Under the pieces are notes generated by a model, which was not told the DNA's origin, ran no database searches, and saw nothing but the letters and a program-made list of their open reading frames with translations. From positions 1,490,501 through 1,554,500 of the forward strand of contig CATNEN010000009.1 in the NCBI GenBank assembly GCA_950097015.1: 64,000 nt of DNA, in the 5' to 3' direction. Shown here one piece after another: positions 1 to 12,640 of the stretch; within the stretch, counting starts at the first letter, position 1, and each line of letters begins with the position of its first letter. The position numbers were made by a program, and so were the translations under genes. The DNA comes from Macrostomum hystrix. Taxonomy: Eukaryota; Platyhelminthes; Macrostomidae.

Positions 1-212
1 GACAGGATGGGTAGACTGGGAGAGAAAGGGTGGAGTGGGAGAGGGGAGGGTAGACTGGGAGAGGGGAAGGTAGACTGGGAGAGGGGAGGGTAGACTGGGA
101 GAGGGGAAGGTAGACTGGGAGAGGGGAGGGTAGATTGGGAGAGGGGAGGGTAGACTGGGAGAGGGGAGTGTAGACTGGGAGAGGAGTGGGTAGGCTGGTA
201 CAGGAGAGGGCT
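1..212. repeat. 20-bp minisatellite at window edge
   Basis: About ten copies of a G-rich unit (GAGGGGAGGGTAGACTGGGA) with single-base variants. The array probably continues left of the window. Confidence 0.9.
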
Positions 213-610
213 GCGGAGTAAATGTATTGCAGGATCAGCTAAGATTTCAGTTCTGCCTCATCGGCGGGGGATGGCGCAGATCCCATAGCCAAGATCCCAA
301 CTGTGGATATGCGGTGTATCAGTTTTTCAGGCTGGACTCACAGAGTGGCTCTCAGTTTGAGTAAGTGCCCAGGTGAGCTGAGTTGCATTAGCCGCTACAG
401 TTGCGCGTACACTGCAGAGCGGCCTGCAGTCCATTATCCATCAGGTACTGTGGCCGATGGGATAAAGGCCAGACACCCTGACCAGGCTGCGGCTGGTGGC
501 GGGGGACTTGTCTTGCGGCCAATTGATGACGGTGGCGATCGTAGAGTCTAACTGACCAATGAGAGAGTTGCTGGGGGCATGTAAAACAGTTAACTAAGGG
601 GATAATTCCC
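213..610. other. 5' flank of the TMEM268-like gene
   Basis: Non-repetitive. I see no TATA box, CCAAT box or splice site that would define the promoter or the 5' end of exon 1. Confidence 0.4.
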
Positions 611-3600
611 ATGCGTGTTTTTGCCCTGAGCTCCAGCATCATGGCCGCTCTGATTCCTGCAGACAGAGTCCGGCTGGTCTGCGAGACCGTTCCCATGGTA
701 ACCGTCTCCGGGTCCGGCTGCGGTCGGCTGCCTCCGGGCCTCAGCCCCATCGTTGAGGAGCCGCAGCCGCTGCTTTCGCCATCGTCAGAACACGACGAGG
801 AGGACGACGATGGTAGCGGCTGCGACTCCAGCGAAGAGCGCTTCACGGAGGTGGCCGCCACGAGCTGCGACCTGCAGCCATCGACTCACTACCGTGAGTA
901 ACCTGACTCCGGTCTTCAGGGGTCCTTCAGCTGTGCTCTTCCAGATCCTTCAGCTGAGCTGTCCCAGATCCTTCAGCTGAGCTGTCCCAGATCCTTGAGT
1001 GTGGTATCCCAGATCCTTCAGCTGTGCTCTTCCACGTCCTTGAGCTGTGGTATCCCAGATCATTTAGCTGTGCTCTTCCACGTCCTTGAGCTGTGGTATC
1101 CCCGATCCTTCAGCTGTGCTCTTCCACGTCCTTGAGCTGTGGTATCCCAGATCATTCAGCTGTGCTCTTCCACGTCCTTGAGCTGTAGTATCCCCGATCC
1201 TTCAGCTGCGGTGTCGCTGAAAGGCCAAACAACACCGATGCCTTTTCTGGTCAGCAAGTCATTGCTAGTACTCGTAAATTTTGAGACAGGAAATGGCCAG
1301 AAACGAATTCCACGTTGAGGAAATTTTTCCAGCTTGTGCCTTGTCGATGCCTCGGTGCTGAGATCATCTCAATAGTTTATGTGGCAGCTGCAGCCGCCAC
1401 TTCAACAGGTGGGGTTGGTGGCAGCCAGTTCATCTAGTTGATGGCGGGCGCTGAGTCGTTTGAGCCGAGCGGCTAGACCTATTTCCAGGAAATCACTGCT
1501 CCCCGTGAGATGAGGCCAGAGCAGATCAGGCCTCAAATTGAGCCCCGCAGCAGCAGCCGAGCAGACTGGCTTCCTGCGAGGTGTCAGTGATGGATGAGGC
1601 TGCGGAATTCCTTTGCAATTTCTGTCTTCAGAGCAGCTGGAGAGAAAATCCGGGAAATTAGATAAAGGCTTGAAAGAGAATTCGGCCTTTTTAACCGATT
1701 GCGAGGCCCGCTTGGCAACAGAATAGTGAGCACTTGTTTGCCAATGAATATTCTTCCTTTTCCCCTTAGTTGATTTTTTAATCGCCATTTCCTCCCAAAT
1801 TTCCACTCGAAAATTCTAAACTTTTTCAGAAATTCCCCAGCTTAAAATATCCCTTCCTTCTTTAGGTAATATATTAGAAGTCGAGGAGACAATTAGTGAG
1901 GCCAAATACAGGCATGGAAGGGAGTATTTTAAGCAGGGGATTTTTTTAGAGCCAGCGGTATGGAATTAATAATCGACCGGAGGTCCCCCGGTTTCAAATA
2001 GCTCCCATTACTGCGGAGGGAGCTATTGGCAAACAGATGCCAAGCTGTCTACACGCCCCTGCTGCTGCAGCTGCCGAACACTCCCGACATTCCTCCCAAA
2101 GAAGCTTGTCTTGTCTTTGCGTGTCGCATGGCCGCCGGGGCATCATTCTTCCTGGCCTGCAGCAAGGGCACAGCCGGAGAGACAGTCCGGAGGCCTCCTG
2201 ACCGCTGGAGCGGAAAGCATAAGAAGCTTGGCCGGTGCGCCGAGGCCCAAGTTTTTGCACAGCTCCCCGAGCGAAACCAGAATAGGAGATTGGGGCTGGC
2301 GGACTGGCGGAGCGTAAAATATATTGGGCAGAGATTAGGAGGGAGAGATTGGGGAAAGATGGAGGGCCTGCGTCCCTGCATTTTGGGAAAAATATAAAGT
2401 GGCTGTTCGATAGCGACGACTTCAGAGTCGGATTAAGCACTTTTCATTGTCCACCATCGTGCACCATCTTGCAGCTCTTGTTTCAGACGTGAGCAGTAAG
2501 AAGACTGCATGGTTAAAAACAACTGATTAACTTTTTTTAATTCCTTTGGAGTGAGGTTGGTGTGTAGTGAGGTTGATGTGGAGTGAGGTTGATGTGGAGT
2601 GAGGTTGGGGTGGAGTGAGGTTGGTGTGGAGTGGGGTTGATGTGGAGTGAGGTTGGGGTGGAGTGACGTTGGTGTGTAGTGAGGTTGATGTGGAGTGAGG
2701 TTGATGTGGAGTGAGGTTGGGGTGGAGTGAGGTTGGTGTGGAGTGAGGTTGATGTGGAGTGAGGTTGGGGTGGAGAGGGGTTTGTGTGGAGTGGGGTTGA
2801 TGTTGAGTGAGGTTGGTGTGGAGTGAGGTTGATGTGGAGTGAGGTTGGGGTGAAGTGGGGTTAGTGCGGAGTGGGGTTGATGTGGAGTGAGGTTTGTGTG
2901 GAGTGGGGTTGGTCTGGAGTGAGGTTGGTGTGGAGTGGGGTTGGTGTGGAGTGAGGTTGATTTGAAGTGGGGCTGGTGTGGATTAAGGTTGGTTTGGAGT
3001 GAGGTTGGTGTGGAGTGAGGTTGGTGTGGAGTGGGGTTGGTGTGAATTGCGGTTGATGTGGATTGGGGCTGGTGCGTGAACTCAGTGCTGTAAGAAATAA
3101 ATGTGTGGTGTTTCTATTCTTTCTAAATCAATTTCACACCTTTCTGCACAGAAAGGTAAGAAACTGTGTGGCTGAAAATTGATTCGCACACAGTTAACAT
3201 ATTGAGTGACTTGAATCCCAGCCAGCGGGGAGTCCCAGCTGGGTCCATCGACAGTCCGCTTCGATTAGGAGAGTTCAATGTCTGTTTTAATCTCTACATT
3301 CCGCTCCATCCCAGGACTCGATGCGCCGGTCTTTGGTTTGACACCGCGGGGCAGCTGACCTCTCCCTGTTCTAAAAAGTCCCTCCCACATTCTGCTAGTC
3401 TCGTCCTCACTAATACGGAGGTTGGTCTGCTAAGCTCTCAGACTGACATTCAGTGAGGGTAAAAAACTACCCAATAGCTCTGTGGTGTCTTAAAATGAAA
3501 GAAAGCTGTTCTGGCTAGTTAAATTCCAACTTTTTTGCGTCACGAAATCGTCAGAACTATTTTTTCTATAATAATCTGAATTTCTGTGAATTCCAGCTCT

Positions 3601-6600
3601 CATCAACGGATCAATTGTCTGGCTTAACAAGCCGTCGATTTTCTGCTGTTCGGCAAGGATCGATCCGTTGTCCATGCCCTGTGAGCTGCAACAGTTTCAG
3701 GTAGGCAAGTGAGGTGGCTGCGGAGGGAGGTGACTGCGAAGGAAGGTCGATGCGTAGTGAGGTGGCTGCGGAGTGAGGTGGCTGCGGAGTGAGGTGGCTG
3801 CAGAGTGAGGTGGCTGCAGAGTGAGGTGGCTGCAGAGTGAGGTGGCTGCAGAGTGAGGTGGCTGCAGAGTGAGGTGGCTGCAGAGTGAGGTGGCTGCGAA
3901 AGGAGGTGGCTGCATTGGGAGGTGGCCAATGGTATTTTGAGCCTGTGCATTCGCAGGTGTCTCAGAGCGAATACTGCGAAGTGGTCGACCTGTTGAGGCG
4001 CGACCCGAAGGTCCGCTGCGCCACCCTGCTGTTTAATCGGGTGTTCCAGTACAGCCTGCTCATCGGACTCAGCCTGGGGTTGTGGACCGCTGGCACTCTG
4101 AGCTGGCGCTTCAGTGAGTTAATTAGTTTATCATGTAGAATTCAAATCAGAAAATTGCTTTAATTTATTGCCTATTGCTAGCAGTGCAGGATAAATTGTG
4201 GAATATTTAATGAGCTAACTTAAGTAGCCATGACTAAGGTTTATTAATCCGTCAGGTTTGGTTTGAAAATATGCCATTATCATTTATTTGCCTTTTATTT
4301 AATTTGCTGAAATCCGTGTCTCAACAACACCTGCTAGACGGTCTCCGATCTGACCTGGGCATCGGCATGTTCTTCATCATCGCCTGGCTGTTCTTTGTGG
4401 CCGGCCTGCTGGTCTGGAAACTGCTCAGAACCCGGGTGAGGCTGAGCTATTGACTCACTAACCCACTGACCCACTGACTCACTGACCCACAGACTCACTG
4501 TAGCACTGACTCACTGACCCACTGACTCACTGTAGCACTGACTCACTGACTCACTGATCCACTGACTCACTGTAGCACTGACTCACTGACTCACTGACCC
4601 ACTGACTCACTGTAGCACTGACTCACAGACCCACTGACTCACTGTAGCACTGACTCACTAACCCACAGACTCACTGTAGCACTGACTCACTGACCCACAG
4701 ACTCACTGTAGCACTGACTCACTGACCCACTGACTCACTGTAGCACTGACTCACTGACCCACAGACTCACTGTAGCACTGACTCACTGACCCACAGACTC
4801 ACTGTAGCACTGACTCACTGACCCACTGACTCACTGTAGCACTGACTCACTGTAGCACTGACTCACAGACCCACTGACTCACTGTAGCACTGACTCACTG
4901 ACCCACTGACTCACTGTAGCACTGACTCACAGACCCACTGACTCACTGTAACACTGACTCACTGACCCACAGACTCACTGTAGCACTGACTCACTGACCC
5001 ACTGACTCACTGTAGCACTGACTCACTGACTCACTGACCCACTGACTCACTGTAGCACTGACTCACTGACTCACTGACCCACAGACTCACTGTAGCACTG
5101 ACTCACTGACCCACTGACTCACTGTAGCACTGACTCACTGACCCACAGACTCACTGTAGCACTGACTCACTGACCCACAGACTCACAGACCCACTGACTC
5201 ACTGTAGCACTGACTCACTGACTCACTGACTCACTGTAGCACTGACTCACTGACTCACTGACTCACTGTAGCACTGACTCACTGACCCACTGACTCACTG
5301 TAGCACTGACTCACTGACCCACTGACTCACTGTAGCACTGACTCACTGACTCACTGACTCACTGTAGCACTGACTCACTGACTCACTGACTCACTGACCC
5401 ACAGACTCACTGTAGCACTGACTCACTGACCCACAGACTCACTGTAGCACTGACTCACTGACCCACAGACTCACTGTAGCACTGACTCACTGACCCACTG
5501 ACTCACTGTAGCACTGACTCACTGACTCACTGACCCACTGACTCACTGTAGCACTGACTCACTGACCCACTGACTCACTGTAGCAATGACTCACTGATCA
5601 CTGACTCACTGACCCACAGACTCACTGTAGCACTGACTCACTGGCCCACTGACTCACTGACTCACTGACTCAGTGATCTATTAAGGCAGCAAGCTCTAAA
5701 ACCTGTGTTATAAAAAATGTGTTTTATGAAATCTGCCCACCTTAGTGATACTTTCGGCAACGTAGATAAAAGTAAAACTAATTTACTAAGAACGGAATGA
5801 GAACCTACCGATGGTAGGCCGCTGAAATTCTCGCTGAGTTTCAAAAATAAATAATTTTCACTGAAACAAACTGCTCAGACTCGGGGTGTCCGGTCTCGGG
5901 TCACCGTGCATTGCTCAGCACTGATTAAATAACTGGCGAATAGCCTGCAGCATTACTGCTCAACTGACTGCTCAGATAAACAGGGCAGGAACTGGGCAGG
6001 CTGCAGCTAGAGAACAGATGAGCAGTACTCTATTGAGATGATACGAACGAGAAGAATAGGATAAGTAAAGAAGCATAGGGTAAGTAGAGAAGATGGGGTA
6101 GATAGAGAAGCATAGGGTAGGTAGAGAAGCGTACGTTAGGAAGAGAAGCATAGGGTAGGTAGAGAAGCATAGGGTAGGTAGAGAAGCATAGGGTAGGTAG
6201 AGAAGCATAGGTTAGGAAGAGAAGCATAGGTTAGGAAGAGAAGCATAGGGTAGGTAGAGAAGCATAGGGTAGGTAGAGAAGCATAGGTTAGGAAGAGAAG
6301 CATACGTTAGGAAGAGAAGCATAGGTTGGGAAGAGAAGCATAGGTTAGGTAGAGAAGCATAGGTTAGGAAGAGAAACATAGGTTAGGTAGAGAAGCATAG
6401 GTTAGAAGAGAAACATTTGTTAGGTAGAGAAGCATAGGTTAGGAAGAGAAGCATAGGTTAGGAAGAGAAGCATAGGTTAGGTAGAGAAGCATAGGTTAGG
6501 AAGAGAAACATAGGTTAGGTAGAGAAGCATAGGTTTGGTAGAGAAGCATAGGTTAGGAAGAGAAGCATAGGTTAGGTAGAGAAGCATAGGTTAGGAAGAG

Positions 6601-9600
6601 AAGCATAGGTTAGGTGGAGAAGCATAGGTTAGGAAGAGAAGCATAGGTTAGGAAGAGAAGCATAGGTTAGGAAGAGAAGCATAGGTTAGGTAGAGAAGCA
6701 TAGGTTAGGTAGAGAAGCATAGGTTAGGTAGAGAAGCATAGGTTTGGTAGAGAAGCATAGGTTAGGAAGAGAAGCATAGGTTAGGTAGAGAAGCATAGGT
6801 TAGGAAGAGAAGCATAGGTTAGGTGGAGAAGCATAGGTTAGGAAGAGAAGCATAGGTTAGGAAGAGAAGCATAGGTTAGGAAGAGAAGCATAGGTTAGGT
6901 AGAGAAGCATAGGTTAGGTAGAGAAGCATAGGTTAGGAAGAGAAACATAGGTTAGGTGGAGAAGCATAGGTTAGGTAGAGAAGCATAGGTTAGGTAGAGA
7001 AGCATAGGTTAGGAAGAGAAGCATAGGTTAGGAAGAGAAACATAGGTTAGGTGGAGAAGCATAGGTTAGGAAGAGAAGCATAGGTTAGGAAGAGAAGCAT
7101 AGGTTAGGAAGAGAAGCATAGGTTAGGTAGAGAAGCATAGGTTAGGTAGAGAAGCATAGGTTAGGTGGAGAAACTTAGTTTGGATGGAGCTGAAAACAGC
7201 AATGGGCAGGTGGCTGAGCAGGTTGAGCAGTGCTCTGAAGGCATGGCGTGTCAGCATTGCAGGCATTGAAATGCAATCAGTCGGGCTGCCTTTCGAGAAG
7301 CAAATTTCAAAAGCTTTTCACAGACTCTGCGGCCCATATGAGCTGGGATTTGAGACGCAATTTATTTTGAAAGCCGACTCAACCTCAGCATCTGCGGCTG
7401 CGTCTCAAATGGTAAAAATGTGGGATTTTTCCTCAATTTTCCAGGAATCTTATTTCCTGCGATTTTGCGCCACTGCACACAGCTCAATTTTTATGTCTGA
7501 TCACACAGTGTCTAAATCTCAGTGTATTTCACGGACAGTCTCATCTATCTCACAGTCTGTCTCATCTATCTCACAGTCTGTCTCATCTATCTCACAGTCT
7601 GTCTCATCTGTCTCACAGTCTGTCTCATCTATCTCACAGTCTGTCTCATCTGTCTCACAGTCTGTCTCATCTATCTCACAGTCTGTCTCATCTGTCTCAC
7701 AGTCTGTCTCATCTATCTCACAGTCTGTCTCATCTGTCTCACAGTCTGTCTCATCTATCTCACAGTCTGTATAATCTGTCTCACAGTCTGTCTCATCTAT
7801 CTCACAGTCTGTCTCATCTATCTCACAGTCTGTCTCATAAATATCTCACAGTCTGTCTCATCTATCTCACAGTCTGTCTCATCTATCTCACAGTCTGTAT
7901 AATCTGTCTCACAGACAGTCCCATCTGTCTCACAGTCTGTCTCATCTATCTCACAGTCTGTCTCATCTGTCTCACAGTCTGTCTCATCTATCTCACAGTC
8001 TGTATAATCTGTCTCACAGTCTGTCTCATCTATCTCACAGTCTGTCTCATCTATCTCACAGTCTGTCTCATAAATATCTCACAGTCTGTCTCATCTATCT
8101 CACAGTCTGTCTCATCTATCTCACAGTCTGTATAATCTGTCTCACAGACAGTCCCATCTGTCTCACAGTCTGCCTCATCTATCTCACAGACAGTCCCATC
8201 TATCTCACAGACAGTCCCATCTATCTCACAGACAGTCCCATCTATCTCACAGACAGTCCCATCTATCTCACAGACAGTCTCATCTACGCTCGTATGTCAT
8301 TTCAGATGTCCGGCCACTCCAGGCGGCTCAACGTGCACGTGAACAAGCTGCTTCTGAGACGAAAAATGCTACTCACCGTACTGGACTATGAGTACCTCAG
8401 CTGCTCCTGCGACATCCTCACTGTATCCTTTGCTCAGCTGTGCGCGGCTTAAAATGCACTCGAATGTACACAAACAGCACACAGCTGTACACAAACAGCA
8501 CTTGACTGTACACAAACAGCATGCAGCTGTACACAAACAGTACTTGACTGTACACAAACAGCATGCAGCTGTACACAAACAGCACTTGACTGTACACAAA
8601 CAGCATGCAGCTGTACACAAACAGCATGCAGCTGTACACAAACAGCACTTGACTGTACACAAACAGCATGCAGCTGTACACAAACAGCATGCAGCTGTAC
8701 ACAAACAGCATGCAGCTGTACACAAACAGCACTTGACTGCTCACAGTCAACCCCGGTCAAATTCCAGTTCTGATCAGCTAATTCTGTTGGCAAGTAAGGC
8801 CAGGCACACGCACAGCATCAGGAAGGTGTTGCTAAAAGTTCTCACCCAGTCTATTAGCTAAGTGCTCTGTGCAGGCTTAGGCGCGAAGAAGCGATCAAAA
8901 AACTGCTTTATACACTTGGGAGCTCGGCCGGCCCCTCAAAATGGACTGGCGGGGTGGGGGGTTGAGTGGCAGGCCTGAGTGCCCGCTGAGTGAAGGAGAA
9001 ATGATTGAGAAAGTCCACCTGCTTTCTAGGAAAAAAAACTGCAGCAGCTTAGGGACCGGCCGCAATAGAGCAGCGAAAACACGAATCTACTGTGGAATCC
9101 CCTTAAATCCGTGCCTACTTCCCGCTTTGAGCACCAACTCAACCTGGAAATTCAAGGCTAGGTCCCTGCTCATGCGATGTCTGAATTAAAAAAAATACGA
9201 TCTGCTCAGCACACAGTTCTCTTTAAATTATCCTTAACTCAAACACCGTGAAATCCTCATTGAACTCGGCTGTACGTCACCATAGGTGGCCGTCCTGTAC
9301 TTTGATCCCGAGCCTTGTCTGGTGAGAAATCCCTACCTGACACCTGCCCGATGTACTTTTATGCTGCCTGCTAATTTAGCTTATAATCCGCCTTCATTTG
9401 TCACCCAGGAGCACCTCACTGAACTGTTCGACCGGCCTGAGCTGCTGGCCAAGGCTCGATTCTCCAAGAAGGTAAATCACTTTCTAATTACTTCCCCACT
9501 GCCAACTGACAGACTGTCCACTGCCTTCTGTCAGACTGTCCACTGCCTCCTGACAGACTGTCCTCTGCCTCCTGACAGACTGTCCACTGCCTCCTGACCG

Positions 9601-12600
9601 ACTGTCCACAGACAGACCCACCGCCCCGCCCCGTCCCACCCGTCCATCAGCTCACTCGCATCATTCAGCAAGTACGTGGCTCAGCTGCTGCTCAGCCACC
9701 GGACCCCAGCTCCACCGCGCTGCTCGGCTCCGAGTCGCTGCGATTGCCGCGGCCGCAGCCGCCGCCTCCGCCTTCATCGGAGCCTTCGCGAGCGACAGCC
9801 GCTGCCGCAGACGGACTGAGCCGCCTGCCCCTGGCGCAGAAGAAGGTGAGGATTTTGATGAATTCAAAACTCCCAACCCCCAGGATTAATCACTGGCCGA
9901 GCAGTTGAGCAGATCTGGCCGGGTCAGAGAGGATCCGGCAGGCAATATTTCAGAGGCAGCGGAGTGCAGGCCAGCCGCCAATGTTGCGTGACTCGGTCAG
10001 CCGGGGTTAGAGTAAAAAAAACTGATTGAAAAGAGAAAGAGGGAAGTGGAATGGACGGCCCGTGCTCATGTGTGCTCAGCGCTCTGGGGCTAATTTATGT
10101 TCGCCAACGTCAGCTGATCGAGTCTTCGAGAGCCCGGTGGGGGCGGCGGGGGGACTCGGTTTGATGTCTGGTTGAAGTCCTGACTGAGCTGAAGCAGATG
10201 AACTTTTAGGCGGCACCTCCGCCTGCTGCCCCACCCCAACCGCCCGGGGGCAAAGCGGGAGGCGCTAAAGCTGAGCGGATAATCCGATATCTGGGGAATG
10301 GGATCTGGGCTGACAGGTTGGGATCTGCCGGCCGCTGCCAGGTCGCGGGTGTCAGCAGCGGACGGGGCTGAAGGCTGTCGGCAGCGCAGGCAATAAAGGA
10401 AATGGAGCTGGCAAATATCTTTGAGCAGATGAAGCCAAGCTGTCAGAGCCAATTGACTTCTTTTAATAAGAAAACCAAATAAAAGCGAATAGAACACTCG
10501 ACATTCTTAGAAAACATCAACTGCACCTGAACCCATCAATTCGATGCGCACTACTTGCCAATTTCCACAGTAGCATGTTAGGCCTATTTCTTGATAAAAA
10601 AATCTTTGTAATTTTGTCGACAGATCCTTTACCTTAAAGTTGAAATTAGATTAGCAATTCATAAAAGCTAAACCCAGTCAGCAGTGAGCATAGACTAGCA
10701 ATCCACAGTGATTCCAGACATCAGTGAGCATAGATTAGCAATCCACAGTAATGCCAGTCACCAGTGAGCATAGATTAGCAATCCACAGTGATCCCAGTCA
10801 CCAGTGAGCATAGATTAGCAATCCACAGTGATCCCAGTCAGCATTGAGCATAGACTAGCAATCCACAGTGATTCCAGACATCAGTGAGCATAGACTAGCA
10901 ATCCACAGTGATCCCAGACATCAGTGAGCATAGACTAGCAATCCACAGTGATCCCAGACATCAGTGAGCATAGATTAGCAATCCACAGTGATTCCAGACA
11001 TCAGTGAGCAAAGATTAGCAATCCACAGTGATCCCAGTCACCAGTGATCATAGATTAGCAATCCACAGTGATCCCAGTCACCAGTGAGCATAGATTAGCA
11101 ATCCACAGTGATCCCAGTCACCAGTGATCATAGATTAGCAATCCAAAGTGATTCCAGACATCAGTGAGCATAGATTAGCAATCCACTGTGATCCCAGTCA
11201 CCAGTGAGCATAGATTAGCAATCCACAGTGATCCCAGTCACCAGTGATCATAGATTAGCAATCCACAGTGATCCCAGTCACCAGTGATCATAGATTAGCA
11301 ATCCAAAGTGATTCCAGACATCAGTGAGCATAGATTAGCAATCCACTGGGATCCCAGTCACCAGTGAGCATAGATTAGCAATCCACAGTGATCCCAGTCA
11401 GCAGTGAGCATAGATTAGCAATCCACAGTGATCCCAGTCACCAGTGATCATAGATTAGCAATCCACTGTGATCCCAGACATCATTGAGCATAGATTAGCA
11501 TTCCACAGTGATCCCAGACACCAGTGAGCATAGATTAGCAATCCACTGTGATCCCAGTCACCAGTGATCATAGATTAGCAATCCAAAGTGATTCCAGACA
11601 TCAGTGAGCATAGATTAGCAATCCACTGTGATCCCAGTCACCATTGATCATAGATTAGCAATCCACAGTGATTCCAGACATCATTGAGCATAGATTAGCA
11701 ATCCACAGTGATCCCAGTCACCAGTGATCATAGATTAGCAATCCAAAGTGATTCCAGACATCAGTGAGCATAGATTAGCAATCCACTGTGATCCCAGTCA
11801 CCAGTGAGCATAGATTAGCAATCCACAGTGATCCCAGTCAGCAGTGAGCATAGATTAGCAATCCACTGGGATCCCAGTCACCATTGATCATAGATTAGCA
11901 ATCCACTGTGATCCCAGACATCATTGAGCATAGATTAGCATTCCACAGTGATCCCAGACACCAGTGAGCATAGATTAGCAATCCACTGTGATCCCAGTCA
12001 CCAGTGATCATAGATTAGCAATCCAAAGTGATTCCAGACATCAGTGAGCATAGATTAGCAATCCACTGTGATCCCAGTCACCAGTGATCATAGATTAGCA
12101 ATCCACAGTGATTCCAGACATCATTGAGCATAGATTAGCATTCCACAGTGATCCCAGTCAGCAGTGAGCATAGATTAGCAATCCACTGTGATCCCAGACA
12201 CCAGTGAGCATAGATTAGCAATCCACAGTGATCCCAGACACCAGTGAGCATAGATTAGCAATCCACAGTGATCCCAGACACCAGTGAGCATAGATTAGCA
12301 ATCCACTGTGATCCCAGACATCAGTGAGCATAGATTAGCAATCCACTGGGATCCCAGACACCAGTGAGCATAGATTAGCAATCCACAGTGATCCCAGACA
12401 CCAGTGAGCATAGATTAGCAATCCACTGGGATCCCATCTCCACTTTGCATCCCGCAGGCGCTAGCCAAGTTCCTGTTCCTCAGTTACAGCTCATTGTACT
12501 GCAGCTGGCTGCTGAGGCACAAGCTGCCGAGGCCGCAGACTCAGCGGCACACCCAGACTAACATTCCGTGCGTGTGCCAGCTAGCCGAGACTCTGAACTT

Positions 12601-12640
12601 TGGCCAGGAGTGCCTGGCAGCCGATGACAATCCCGTCTGA
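611..12640 (+). CDS. TMEM268-like (DUF4481) two-pass membrane protein, 8 exons
   Basis: Exons: 611-893, 3922-4113, 4338-4435, 8306-8422, 9286-9321, 9409-9471, 9669-9845, 12458-12640 (TGA). All junctions are GT-AG with matching phase; the sum is 1149 nt, 382 residues. Residues 1-94 are acidic and disordered. Two hydrophobic helices follow at about 138-156 (YSLLIGLSLGLW) and 167-188 (GMFFIIAWLFFVAGLLVW). Then comes a cytosolic part with VLYFDPEPC (exon 5), a Pro/Ala-rich linker (exon 7) and a last exon with LCSW-like hydrophobics and PCVCQLAE. The two helices plus a downstream YFD-x3-C and a terminal C-x-C-Q recall vertebrate TMEM268 (about 340 residues, poorly characterised); I recognise this from memory, without alignment. 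The ATG at 641 has a better context (A at -3, G at +4) than the one at 611 and is in frame, giving 372 residues. The donor of exon 4 (GTATCC) and the acceptor of exon 2 are weak. Exon 7 has a competing frame. Confidence 0.66.
915..1210. repeat. 46-bp minisatellite in intron 1, 5' end
   Basis: About six copies built from CCTTGAGCTGTGGTATCCC and TTCAGCTGTGCTCTTCCA; the first degenerate copies begin about 25 bases after the exon 1 donor of the TMEM268-like gene. Confidence 0.85.
1211..2544. other. Unique part of intron 1
   Basis: Non-repetitive intronic DNA. Open frames on both strands overlap one another and lack splice signals or recognisable domains; I see no gene. Confidence 0.4.
2545..3080. 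repeat. 16-bp minisatellite in intron 1, middle
   Basis: About 33 copies of GGAGTGAGGTTGGTGT with G/A variants (GATGT, GGGGT), decaying toward the 3' end. The 620 bases after it, up to 3700, are unique and show no gene. Confidence 0.9.
3705..3921. repeat. 16-bp minisatellite abutting exon 2
   Basis: About 13 copies of GTGAGGTGGCTGCAGA. The last degenerate unit (GGGAGGTGGCC) contains the AG at 3920-3921 that I use as the exon 2 acceptor. Confidence 0.9.
4452..5672. repeat. 8/32-bp minisatellite in intron 3, 5' end
   Basis: About 1.2 kb of ACTGACTC-type octamers, often organised as 32-bp units ending ACTCACTGTAGC. It begins 17 bases after the exon 3 donor of the TMEM268-like gene. Confidence 0.92.
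5673..6044. other. Unique spacer in intron 3
   Basis: About 370 non-repetitive bases between two arrays; no coding or regulatory signal seen. Confidence 0.4.
6045..7175. repeat. 19-bp minisatellite in intron 3
   Basis: About 60 copies of GAAGAGAAGCATAGGTTAG, with GTAG/GTGG variants at the start of the unit. Copies before 6200 carry GGGTAG instead of GGTTAG. Confidence 0.92.
7176..7520. other. Unique spacer in intron 3
   Basis: About 340 non-repetitive bases containing a short open frame that simply runs on into the next array; no recognisable product. Confidence 0.4.
7525..8290. repeat. 20/21-bp minisatellite in intron 3, 3' end
   Basis: About 37 copies of TCTCATCTATCTCACAGTC(TG), with later copies reading CACAGACAGTCCCATC. 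A block of about 240 bases is duplicated (TAAATATC variants at about 7837 and 8070). It ends about 15 bases before the exon 4 acceptor; its pyrimidine-rich strand serves as the upstream tract. Confidence 0.92.
8455..8742. repeat. 21-bp minisatellite in intron 4
   Basis: About 13 copies built on TGTACACAAACAGCA with alternating TGCAGC and CTTGAC segments. It begins about 30 bases after the exon 4 donor. The following unique stretch to 9285 shows no gene. Confidence 0.92.
9490..9615. repeat. 22-bp minisatellite in intron 6
   Basis: About five copies built on CTGACAGACTGTCCACTGCC, filling most of the 197-base intron. Confidence 0.85.
9846..10670. other. Unique 5' part of intron 7
   Basis: About 820 non-repetitive bases. 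An open frame on the minus strand (10090-10497) has no recognisable domain and no splice context; I do not call it. Confidence 0.4.
10672..12436. repeat. 40-bp satellite with 440-bp higher-order repeat
   Basis: About 44 copies of a 40-bp unit (GAGCATAGATTAGCAATCC then ACAGTGATCCCAGTCACCAGT). Marker variants recur exactly 440 bases apart: CCAAAGTG copies begin at 11121, 11561 and 12001, and at 11281 and 11721; TTCCACAG copies are at 11501 and 11941. The array ends about 20 bases before exon 8. Confidence 0.95.

Noticed and set aside
6045-7175. Interstitial telomere-like repeats because of GGTTAGG
   Set aside because: TTAGG occurs once per 19-bp unit, interrupted by AAGAGAAGCATA, and earlier units have GGGTAG instead; not a tandem telomere repeat.
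10672-12436. CRISPR-like regular repeat array
   Set aside because: The 40-bp units abut with no unique spacers, and the context is an intron of an animal gene.
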